Origin: Planctomycetaceae bacterium
GTDB lineage: Bacteria > Planctomycetota > Planctomycetia > Planctomycetales > Planctomycetaceae
DNA: 5,453 nt
Direction: 5' to 3'
Assembly: GCA_029259875.1 (NCBI GenBank)
Contig: JAJDEK010000386.1
Coordinates: forward strand, 1 to 5,453
The notes under the pieces were generated by a model that saw only the letters and a list, made by a program, of their open reading frames with translations, did not search any database and had not been told where the DNA came from. The position numbers and the translations under genes were made by a program. Below are positions 1-5,453 of the stretch, in pieces (position 1 is the stretch's first letter; each line of letters opens with the position of its first letter).

Positions 1-266
1 CCTCCTGTCGGGCAGCGTTCGGGCATCCAGAGAGAAAGTCGTTCATCATACACGGCCCGCGTCACTTCAGCTGGTCCTGCAGCAGCCAATGGTGGAGTAG
101 GTGTTCCGAGGTCTGATACACGCCAAAGATGTGCGTGTGCATCAAATGAGTTTGGAGGAACAAAACTCTTTAACTGCTGATCGAACAGTGTGAGATCTTC
201 ATCATTTATTGTTGCCCAGACATACGGATTGATATCACTAGTAGCTTGATTCACAGATGCGTTCAT
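1..266 (-). CDS. Amidohydrolase-family metal-dependent hydrolase, N-terminal part (cut by window edge)
   Basis: Only the first 88 codons are present; the gene runs off the left edge. The start is ATG at 266-264, preceded by an AAGGAAA Shine-Dalgarno that overlaps the stop codon of the upstream gene, 9 bp away, so translation is probably coupled to it. The decisive motif is FDAHAHLW at residues 41-48: an H-x-H pair (H44, H46) after a short beta-strand is the first metal-ligand motif of the amidohydrolase superfamily TIM barrel. About 40 residues precede it, with no signal peptide, so the protein should be cytoplasmic. Known family activities include lactonases, decarboxylases and deaminases; the later metal ligands and substrate residues lie outside the window, so the reaction cannot be named. 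As third gene of an operon with two exported carbohydrate-type proteins, a role on a sugar-acid lactone or similar intermediate is an inference. Confident on superfamily, not on substrate. Confidence 0.8.
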   Translation of the reverse strand, partial: MNASVNQATSDINPYVWATINDEDLTLFDQQLKSFVPPNSFDAHAHLWRVSDLGTPTPPLAAAGPAEVTRAVYDERLSLWMPERCPTG

Positions 267-275
267 GGTCTTTCC

Positions 276-1949
276 TTAATTCTTTCCAACATAAACAGCA
301 TAAACTTTGGCACTATTCGTTTTAGGGTAACTCACTTTTACTGATATTTTCTTATTGATTGGTAACCGGCCACTTTGGGTTGGCCAGATCACTTCATGAT
401 GCGTTCCTGATTTAACAATCTGCGCGGCGTCTGCTCCAGAAAATCCGGCTAGTGGCTCGGCCCGTTCATTGAGCAATTCGACGGTGAGAGGCGCTGATGG
501 TGAGACACCCTCTACATTCACAAAAAGTTTTGCATCACCTTTGATTTCGAAAGGTGCAGTGGAAAAATAGGCGGCAGAATTAGAAATCTTGCGAGAAAGA
601 TAGCCGAACCCATCGCGACGAAACGTTGCGAGGCCGATTTCCATGTTTCGTAGTTTTCCACCAGTATCCCAGTGTGAATACCACATCATTGTCTTATCAC
701 CGACATTCGCAAAGGCATGGCCTTGCAGTAGTGCGATATTGTCCCACTCATTCTTGGTACCTCGTGCGATCACTTTGTGATTAGGTATCGGCTCTCGGAA
801 ATGAAGTCCGTCGTTACTGACAATCAATCCCAAATCGACGGTGACGCCTTCGTTCCAATATTCGTTAGCTTTTGGTTTCTTCGCCGCATCTTGCCACATA
901 CCATAAAGTCCAATAATGGTATTTCCACGATTCCAGAGACCTGCCCCCATGTGTGTTTGCTGGCCGGAGATCGGCGTGGCCGTTAATTGTCCCGGTCGCG
1001 CGAAAGAGGTCACCTTCGCCCGTGACCAATTATTGAAATCTGACGAACGATATGTGAGCATCACACGTCCAATATGGCTACCATCCATTCTCCATGTCCA
1101 CGGAGTGATAAGTTGGCCGGTGGCGTAATAAAATCCATCGTAGTGATACAACCCTGATACTTCGAAGCGTTCACCGCCAGCGTTCATTGGCCGGTCTCCA
1201 ACCACTTTCCAACTCAGACCATCAGCGCTAGTCGCGCTAATAAATGCACCCCATCGCCTTTCGTCAGGTCCAATACCACTACGTCCGCCACGAACATCAT
1301 CAAATGGTGGATGTGCAATATAAACGCATTTATAACGACGGTTTGGATCGGGATCTTTTGCGTCATACATGACTGTTAGAAAGTCATTGACTTTTGCCAG
1401 TGAAGGAACCTTAGACTCCACCAGACAGATATTATTCTGCTTGTTACCATTGAACTCAACGAGACCTAGATTGGGTTTGGTCCAGTTGACTCCATCAGTA
1501 CTCTCGGCGTAACACATGGGCCGCCACCAGCCTGGTGCCTGCCCCGCTTTGATCTTGGTTTCAAACATACCAAGATACCACATACGAAACTTCCCGCCAG
1601 ATTGCATTACACTACCATAGAGAATCGCATGGCCGTGATCAGGTGCGCCGGCGGGACCTCGACGGAGAACCGGGTTTGCTGGGTGTTTTGTTGCTTCTAC
1701 AGGTGTGAGTTGTAGATTATCTCGCCACGGAATCGCACGATCATCAAAGGAGAAAAAAACAGCCTCTTCCACTTCTGGCCCACCTGAAACTGAAACACGA
1801 ACTGTTGGTTTTAGGTCGTGTGTGTTCTGCTCTTCTCCCACTACATTTTGTGGACTTATTTGTGATGTAAAAAAGAATAAAAATAACATGGGCGTGCGCT
1901 TCCACCAGATAGGAATAAACGGTGCAATTTGAAATTGGATTTTGTTCAT
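276..1949 (-). CDS. Secreted five-bladed beta-propeller protein, GH43/GH32-like (putative glycosidase)
   Basis: 557 residues. The N-terminus has a basic segment (WWKR, 15-18) followed by a hydrophobic run (MLFLFFF, 21-27) and small/polar residues, which reads as a signal peptide with a longish n-region; the second Met at 21 is an alternative start but would lose the positive charges. The body (about 90-450) repeats a blade signature of the S-x-D-G-x-x-W type: STDGVNW at 150-156, SADGLSW at 241-247, SSDFNNW at 302-308 and a weaker SNDGLHF at 378-384. With MWYLG (123-127) and MMWYSHW (421-427) this is the pattern of the GH43/GH32/GH68-like beta-propeller clan. RFEVSGLYHYDGFYY (261-275) resembles the GH32 segment carrying the acid/base Glu, making E263 a candidate. 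The C-terminal 100 residues look like a beta-sandwich, as in GH32 proteins. It starts 28 bp after the beta-helix gene. Fold is fairly sure; glycosidase activity is not proven, since many planctomycete relatives are uncharacterised. Confidence 0.75.
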   Translation of the reverse strand: MNKIQFQIAPFIPIWWKRTPMLFLFFFTSQISPQNVVGEEQNTHDLKPTVRVSVSGGPEVEEAVFFSFDDRAIPWRDNLQLTPVEATKHPANPVLRRGPAGAPDHGHAILYGSVMQSGGKFRMWYLGMFETKIKAGQAPGWWRPMCYAESTDGVNWTKPNLGLVEFNGNKQNNICLVESKVPSLAKVNDFLTVMYDAKDPDPNRRYKCVYIAHPPFDDVRGGRSGIGPDERRWGAFISATSADGLSWKVVGDRPMNAGGERFEVSGLYHYDGFYYATGQLITPWTWRMDGSHIGRVMLTYRSSDFNNWSRAKVTSFARPGQLTATPISGQQTHMGAGLWNRGNTIIGLYGMWQDAAKKPKANEYWNEGVTVDLGLIVSNDGLHFREPIPNHKVIARGTKNEWDNIALLQGHAFANVGDKTMMWYSHWDTGGKLRNMEIGLATFRRDGFGYLSRKISNSAAYFSTAPFEIKGDAKLFVNVEGVSPSAPLTVELLNERAEPLAGFSGADAAQIVKSGTHHEVIWPTQSGRLPINKKISVKVSYPKTNSAKVYAVYVGKN

Positions 1950-1977
1950 TTTATCACTTTCTTATTCCAATTAGTTC

Positions 1978-3465
1978 TTATGGAATTTGCATCAAAGGTT
2001 GGTCAATTATAGGTACAACAAGCTTTTTGAGTGCCTTTAGATCAGCACCAACTGTTCCATTGTTCGCGGCGGGAATCTGAAACTGTGAGTGAGCATCTTG
2101 TCCCGTACGCATTTGAAATTCGACAAAATTTTTCATCGTATAAATCGTCTTATCAAAGCGTAACATACTTACGTCGTAAATATTGTGATCTGCAATCCAG
2201 CGCACGTCCTGCCATAATATAATTTCTGATACTAAAGGCCCCCGAGGTTTAGTGGCTGTAATGTAATCGTAGCGCGCGGGTTTTCCTTTTGTTGCTGATT
2301 CGCTACTGACCATCGACTCATGTAGTTTGACTTCTCCTCCAGTCGCTTGAAATTTGAGTCCGAGCAACGTGAGTCGGCGTGCATCAAATATGGAATTCTT
2401 TGATACGCGAACTTCATTTGCATTTGTCACTCGACGAATATAGACGTTATTCAGCTTCAGAGAACAAGGACGAGCTTTATTCTCTCGCCCAGTAAGATGT
2501 AGAGTTCTTGCTGCTGATGAAAGCACTACGGCATTGCTTATCGAATAGCGCCCTGTATCCAGGAAATAAAGGTCGAAACCAAGACAGTCGCGAATAAAAA
2601 CACGATTATAACTTGTCTCGCTGGCTCCAGTGTCACAGATACCGGTTGAATTACCGATGGATGTAAACCCGTCGACACGGTATTGTGCTGTTTCATGTGC
2701 ACTGATTCCATCATCGCCACATTCAATAGCGCGAATATTTTCAAACAAAACGTCTTCACAGTGGCCGTGAATATTAAAACCGTCGTTGTAGGGATGCGTG
2801 GCGGTTAGGTTGCGGATGACTAAATGTGCGTTGTGTTTTCCTTTGGTGCTGCTGAACTGCACGCCTGCTGAGCGAGTTGGCACAAAAATATTCTCTTTGG
2901 CGAGTTCTTGTCCGGGCGATAGCTTTAAGTAGAAGTTACCGAATATTTTTTGCGAGTTTGATTGTTTCCTGGTGATATCTTCCACGAACGTCCATTCACC
3001 CGGTTGAAGATCCTCAGGTTTTTTCAGAGGAGCACTGGGGCCCTTTGACGTACGCCCCATATGATTCATCTTGCCGTTCCAGAGAAAAAACCAGCGTCCG
3101 ATGATCGCATTGTCAAGGTGGGGCAGCAGGTTGCCACAGCGAAACAACCCAGGTTTAACTTCTTGCCATTGTTTTGGATCAAGTGGTTCGGAGCCTTCGA
3201 GTGTGGCACCATGTCCATCGAGCGTGATCGGTTTTCCAGGTTCGCCCTGCACTCCATAGAAACCAGCGTAATCACGGTAGACTATAGGGAGAAGGTGAAT
3301 CGTGTCACCAGGCTTTGCGATACGAATGGCTCGACTGATGGACCTCACGGGTCCAATGGTTGAGGAATCATCTCCCGACTCCGGGTCAACTCGGATATCA
3401 CGTGCTAGTAAAAGCGAAGCTGATAAAGTAACGTTGAAAATGATGGCGATGATAATGAATCGCAA
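1978..3465 (-). CDS. Secreted right-handed parallel beta-helix protein (pectate lyase/GH28-like fold)
   Basis: I place the start at TTG 3465-3463, giving 495 residues, rather than at an upstream TTG at 3546 (522 residues). The inner start has GAGGAG 8 bp ahead, and the protein then begins directly with R-F-IIIAII and a hydrophobic stretch ending ..LLLA-RD, a clean Sec signal peptide; the outer start has no ribosome site and lies upstream of the likely -10 box. After the signal come a VDPESGDD...AKPGDTIHL segment (about 26-58) and PITLDGHGATLEG (79-91), typical of the N-terminus of secreted beta-helix proteins. The central coils include NDGFNIHG (227-234), DVLFEN (238-243) and CGDDGIS (249-255), the spacing seen in polygalacturonase-like and other polysaccharide-acting beta-helices. 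The GHG and RIK elements of true GH28 enzymes are not seen. First gene of the minus-strand operon; likely acts on, or binds, an extracellular or periplasmic polysaccharide. Fold confident, reaction unknown. Confidence 0.78.
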   Translation of the reverse strand: MRFIIIAIIFNVTLSASLLLARDIRVDPESGDDSSTIGPVRSISRAIRIAKPGDTIHLLPIVYRDYAGFYGVQGEPGKPITLDGHGATLEGSEPLDPKQWQEVKPGLFRCGNLLPHLDNAIIGRWFFLWNGKMNHMGRTSKGPSAPLKKPEDLQPGEWTFVEDITRKQSNSQKIFGNFYLKLSPGQELAKENIFVPTRSAGVQFSSTKGKHNAHLVIRNLTATHPYNDGFNIHGHCEDVLFENIRAIECGDDGISAHETAQYRVDGFTSIGNSTGICDTGASETSYNRVFIRDCLGFDLYFLDTGRYSISNAVVLSSAARTLHLTGRENKARPCSLKLNNVYIRRVTNANEVRVSKNSIFDARRLTLLGLKFQATGGEVKLHESMVSSESATKGKPARYDYITATKPRGPLVSEIILWQDVRWIADHNIYDVSMLRFDKTIYTMKNFVEFQMRTGQDAHSQFQIPAANNGTVGADLKALKKLVVPIIDQPLMQIP

Positions 3466-3470
3466 TTTCC

Positions 3471-3478
3471 AATCTCCT
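3471..3478 (-). promoter_or_regulatory. Shine-Dalgarno that decides the TTG start of the beta-helix gene
   Basis: On the minus strand this reads GCGAGGAG upstream of the in-frame TTG at 3465-3463, the core GAGGAG sitting 3478-3473 and leaving about 8 nt to the start codon. No comparable purine stretch precedes the outer TTG at 3546. This is the main sequence argument for the shorter protein. Confidence 0.65.
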
Positions 3479-3502
3479 CGCTCGAAAACCAATAAGTCAC
3501 TC

Positions 3503-3530
3503 TTGAATTTCAATAAAATGCTATTATAAT
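3503..3530 (+). promoter_or_regulatory. Candidate promoter for the GntR regulator gene
   Basis: TTGAAT at 3503-3508 and TATAAT at 3525-3530 are separated by 16 nt, a good sigma-70-like arrangement. Transcription would start near 3537, giving a leader of about 113 nt before the ATG at 3650. The -10 box is shared with the opposite strand because ATTATAAT (3523-3530) is a perfect palindrome. A second possible -10 (TACAAT, 3599-3604) lies nearer the gene but has no good -35. Confidence 0.4.
3523..3528 (-). promoter_or_regulatory. Candidate -10 box for the minus-strand operon
   Basis: The minus strand reads TATAAT exactly. It lies about 58 nt upstream of the proposed TTG start, so transcription would begin near 3516 with a leader of roughly 50 nt. 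The hexamers 16-18 nt upstream (ATGGTT, TATGGT, TTATGG) match a sigma-70 -35 poorly, so either the promoter is activator-dependent or uses another contact. Planctomycete promoter rules are poorly known, which limits confidence. Confidence 0.4.
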
Positions 3531-3649
3531 GAAATTTGCGTTTCAACCATAAATTGACTCTTATTTGAAATTAGCTGTTTTTTCAGTCTATTTCTATATA
3601 CAATAGTTCCTGGCTAATGTTGACTTCTCAATAAAATAGGTTTTTATCA

Positions 3650-4375
3650 ATGCCTGAAGAACCAAGAAAAAACCTTTCACACCAACTTTCTGAGCGTATA
3701 CGAGAATATATAGAACAAGCCGAACTGCCTGATGGTGAATTATTCATGACCGAAGCTGAGGTCGCAGACCAGTTTGATGTGTCGCGTGCCGTTGCGCGTG
3801 AGGCTGTTGGTCAACTTCGCGCAATCGGTCTACTTGAAGGTCGTCAACGGAAAGGACTCATCATCCGACGCCCTGACCCCGTAAGACTGTTTTCAGCAAG
3901 TCTACCGTTTCTCGCGAAGTCCAAGCAGGACGTATCCGAGCTTTCACGACTACGCTACGTGCTGGAGGTCGGCGCCATTGAGTTAGCAGTAAAGAATGCG
4001 AATGCCAGCCAGATTGCTCAGTTGATGGGTATCGCTGAACAGATGAAACTAGTAGTTAATACTAAAGCCGAAGTGAATCGCGGTAAGGAACTTGATATCG
4101 CTTTTCATTCGTTATTATTGGAAATGACCGGCTCAACAATTATCGCTGATATGCAGCGTGTCCTGGTTGACTTCTTTAGTAATATCGAAATTAGCGGCCC
4201 TCTTGATGTTGCTAGTACTGAGCGTATTGCCTGGGAGCACATCGAACTTGCGTCTGCAATTCGTGATCGGGATATCGAAAGCGCTCGTGCATTAATCCGT
4301 ATGCAGCTTCGCCACTACCTTCCGGAAGCAGATAGTGAATTGTATCCTGCTGAGAAAACAACCCAAGTGACCTGA
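3650..4375 (+). CDS. GntR-family transcriptional regulator, FCD (FadR-like) subgroup
   Basis: 241 residues, the usual size for FCD-type GntR proteins. Residues about 10-75 form the winged helix-turn-helix: TEAEVADQFDVSRAVAREAV (34-53) contains the family's VSR..(V/A)REA recognition-helix signature and GLLEGRQRKGLIIR (60-73) is the wing. Residues about 95-225 are an all-helical FCD effector domain. Its metal-site residues are D149 and H153 (DIAFH), then H197 (EHIELASAI); the next ligand, normally His 22 residues later, aligns with Q219, while a His sits at 222. FCD proteins bind small organic or sugar acids and mostly repress neighbouring catabolic genes. It is divergent from the beta-helix operon and upstream of the aldolase on the same strand, so it probably controls one or both. 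The ATG at 3650 has only a weak upstream TAGG; no better start is visible. Family assignment is firm; ligand and targets are inferred. Confidence 0.93.
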   Translation: MPEEPRKNLSHQLSERIREYIEQAELPDGELFMTEAEVADQFDVSRAVAREAVGQLRAIGLLEGRQRKGLIIRRPDPVRLFSASLPFLAKSKQDVSELSRLRYVLEVGAIELAVKNANASQIAQLMGIAEQMKLVVNTKAEVNRGKELDIAFHSLLLEMTGSTIIADMQRVLVDFFSNIEISGPLDVASTERIAWEHIELASAIRDRDIESARALIRMQLRHYLPEADSELYPAEKTTQVT

Positions 4376-4383
4376 AAATATAT

Positions 4384-4411
4384 TTGACATCCAACAATCT
4401 ACAAGTTTAAT
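4384..4411 (+). promoter_or_regulatory. Candidate promoter for the aldolase gene
   Basis: A perfect TTGACA (4384-4389) is followed after 16 nt by TTTAAT (4406-4411), five of six matches to TATAAT. Transcription would start near 4418, just before the ribosome site at 4420-4425, giving a very short leader. It lies wholly in the 60-bp gap after the regulator gene, so the aldolase may be transcribed independently as well as by readthrough. Confidence 0.45.
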
Positions 4412-4419
4412 ATCACGAT

Positions 4420-4425
4420 AAGGAG
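4420..4425 (+). promoter_or_regulatory. Shine-Dalgarno of the aldolase gene
   Basis: AAGGAG, 10 nt before the ATG at 4436. It is the strongest ribosome site on the plus strand here and supports that start codon; the regulator gene upstream has only a weak one, suggesting higher translation of the enzyme than of the regulator. Confidence 0.65.
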
Positions 4426-4435
4426 CTAGCAGCAG

Positions 4436-5260
4436 ATGAGATTGAGTCGAGTAAAAGCGAAATTAAATCGCGGTGAGCCTGCACTGATCACTTGCTGTCA
4501 CTTCACTGACCCCAGTGTCTATGAACTCGTCAGCTCAATGGGATTTGACGGGATCTGGCTTGATGTGGAACACCATTCTACAAGTGGTGAAACAGCGGCA
4601 TCGCTGATGCGCGCTGCACGTGTCGGTACATCAGATATCATCGCACGCCCGGCCAAAGGTGAATTCATGCGGATGGGGCGATTGCTTGAAGCAGGCGCAC
4701 AAGGAATTATGTATCCTCGCTGCGAATCTGCAGAGGAAGCCACAGAACTGGTACGTTGGGCAAAATTTGCTCCCGAAGGTGAACGCGGTGTTGATGGCGC
4801 TAATGGCGACAATCCCTATTGTTGTATGTCAATGCCCCAGTATTTAAAAGCGGCTAACGAACACACGCTATTGATCGCGCAGTTGGAATCACCAAATGCT
4901 CTGGAACAAGCCGAAGCGATCGCGAATGTGCCAGGCATTGATGTATTGATGCTTGGACCTGGTGATTTGAGTGTCATTGCAGGTATCCCTTATCAATTTG
5001 ATCATCCTCTGATTACAGATGCCTACCGCCTCGTCTCTGAAGCTGCAAAAAATGCAGGTAAGTGGTGGGGCACAGTCAGCAGCACCCCAGAGCATACACA
5101 GATGTTATTCGACCTGGGAGCGAAATTTATCTGTCACGGTTGTGATCTGATCATGGTTAAACAGGGCATGGAACAGATTCAAGAGCGTTACGCTTCACTT
5201 GGTTTCACGTTTGATAATCGTTTGCTTGCGGAAGCAGAAGAACTAAAGAATCAGTTCTGA
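4436..5260 (+). CDS. HpcH/HpaI-family class II aldolase (2-keto-3-deoxy acid aldolase-like)
   Basis: 274 residues, close to the usual 250-270 for the family, cytoplasmic. Members are metal-dependent pyruvate-type aldolases that cleave 2-keto-3-deoxy sugar acids or 4-hydroxy-2-oxo acids into pyruvate (or a homologue) and an aldehyde. The active-site landmarks are all visible: GFDGIWLDVEHH (36-47) carries the catalytic His (H46, matching HpaI H45), ARP (70-72) the carboxylate-binding R71, GAQGIMYPR (87-95) the family core strand, FAPEGERG (111-118) the K/F-x-P-x-G-x-RG loop, QLES (149-152) metal ligand E151, and GPGDLS (174-179) metal ligand D177. The neighbouring FCD regulator and amidohydrolase fit a sugar-acid pathway, for example a rhamnonate- or fuconate-like route, but the substrate is not determined, so no gene symbol is given. 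The 3' end is 14 bp from the convergent DUF1501 gene. Confidence 0.92.
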   Translation: MRLSRVKAKLNRGEPALITCCHFTDPSVYELVSSMGFDGIWLDVEHHSTSGETAASLMRAARVGTSDIIARPAKGEFMRMGRLLEAGAQGIMYPRCESAEEATELVRWAKFAPEGERGVDGANGDNPYCCMSMPQYLKAANEHTLLIAQLESPNALEQAEAIANVPGIDVLMLGPGDLSVIAGIPYQFDHPLITDAYRLVSEAAKNAGKWWGTVSSTPEHTQMLFDLGAKFICHGCDLIMVKQGMEQIQERYASLGFTFDNRLLAEAEELKNQF

Positions 5261-5274
5261 GCAACCACGAAAAA

Positions 5275-5453
5275 TCAGGCAAACAAATCTTTTTTTACGT
5301 GTCCTTCAACGTCTGTTAAGCGAAAATCTCGACCAGCATGGCGATAGGTGAGGCGTTCATGATCGACTCCCAGCAGATGGAGCAAGGTCGCGTGCATGTC
5401 ATGCATATGGACTTTATTTTCGATAGACTCATGACCAAATTCATCAGTGGCGC
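5275..5453 (-). CDS. DUF1501 protein (sulfatase-like), C-terminal fragment
   Basis: The last 58 residues of a minus-strand gene that continues past the right edge; the stop is TGA at 5277-5275. The translated end contains TDEFG, then [19 protein letters not shown] and [17 protein letters not shown]. This H-x-D-x-H-A-T-hh-H-L-h-G-h-D-H-x-x-L-T-Y-x-x-x-G-R-D-x-R-L-T-D pattern is the typical C-terminus of DUF1501 proteins, which have an alkaline-phosphatase/sulfatase-like fold, usually carry a Tat signal, and are multiplied in planctomycetes, often next to DUF1549/DUF1553 cytochrome-type genes. Their function is not established. It converges on the aldolase gene with only 14 bp between stop codons and no hairpin terminator in the gap. 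Whether it belongs functionally to this locus cannot be judged from the fragment. Confidence 0.9.
   Translation of the reverse strand, partial: ATDEFGHESIENKVHMHDMHATLLHLLGVDHERLTYRHAGRDFRLTDVEGHVKKDLFA

Larger units (their letters stand above)
3503..3571. promoter_or_regulatory. Cluster of TTTCA/TGAAA inverted half-sites, possible operator region
   Basis: Within the divergent intergenic region TTTCA occurs at 3508-3512 and 3541-3545, and TGAAA at 3530-3534 and 3566-3570. They form alternating dyads: AATTTCA/TGAAATT (3506-3512 with 3530-3536, 7-bp arms around the shared -10 box), TGAAA-6 nt-TTTCA (3530-3545), TTGAA-T-TTCAA (3503-3513) and ATTT-G-AAAT (3563-3571). Such symmetry suits a dimeric winged-helix regulator such as the adjacent GntR protein, but it does not match the best-known FadR-type consensus (TGGTnnnACCA), and AT-rich DNA produces such words by chance. 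Confidence 0.3.

Noticed and set aside
3061..3363. A 100-codon open frame on the plus strand inside the beta-helix gene
   Set aside because: It is antisense to a well-supported coding region, has no ribosome site or recognisable protein features, and is best explained as a shadow frame.
3588..3606. Imperfect inverted repeat CTATT...AATAG in front of the regulator gene
   Set aside because: Arms are only 5 bp, the centre is not symmetric, and the region is AT-rich, so chance is sufficient; not listed as an operator.
3619..3648. TTGACT at 3619 as a -35 box for the regulator gene
   Set aside because: The matching -10 would fall on TTTATC at the start codon itself, leaving no leader; the promoter further upstream is more plausible.
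4519..4812. A 97-codon minus-strand open frame within the aldolase gene
   Set aside because: It lies wholly opposite the conserved aldolase active-site region and shows low-complexity Ser/Pro/Ala composition typical of an antisense shadow.
5289..5297. T-rich run that could look like a rho-independent terminator for the aldolase
   Set aside because: It is inside the DUF1501 coding sequence (Lys codons on the minus strand) and has no GC-rich stem immediately before it.

Overview
The window looks like a planctomycete chromosome fragment (phylum Planctomycetota). The main reasons are the C-terminus of a DUF1501 (sulfatase-like) protein at the right edge, a family greatly expanded in that phylum, and a cluster of secreted proteins with carbohydrate-related folds (beta-helix, five-bladed beta-propeller). 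Base composition is moderate in the genes and AT-rich between them. The assignment is inferred from gene content; no marker gene is present.

Layout. Left part (1-3465), minus strand, read right to left: a secreted right-handed beta-helix protein, a secreted beta-propeller protein of the GH43/GH32-like type, and the N-terminus of a cytoplasmic metal-dependent amidohydrolase cut by the window edge. Gaps are 28 and 9 bp, so this is very probably one operon. Centre (3466-3649): a 184-bp AT-rich divergent control region with a palindromic -10 box (ATTATAAT) readable on both strands and several TTTCA/TGAAA half-sites. Right part (3650-5260), plus strand: a GntR-family regulator of the FCD (FadR) subgroup, then, after 60 bp with a good candidate promoter, an HpcH/HpaI-type class II aldolase. 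The last 179 bp hold the minus-strand 3' end of a DUF1501 gene, convergent with the aldolase.

How the parts may work together (inference). The set fits a local carbohydrate or sugar-acid utilisation locus: two exported proteins that bind or cleave a glycan outside the cytoplasm, a cytoplasmic hydrolase that could open a lactone or process a sugar acid, and an aldolase that splits a 2-keto-3-deoxy acid into pyruvate (or a related keto acid) and an aldehyde. The divergent FCD regulator would sense a small organic acid. Transporter, dehydratase and dehydrogenase steps are not in the window, and the substrate cannot be read from the sequence.

The points most worth a second look are: a probable TTG start for the beta-helix gene that trims 27 residues and reveals a clean signal peptide; the GH28-like Asp pattern in that beta-helix without the rest of the GH28 site; Gln in place of the usual third metal-binding His in the regulator; and the shared divergent promoter with its repeated half-sites. 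No mobile element, CRISPR array, tRNA or rRNA was seen.
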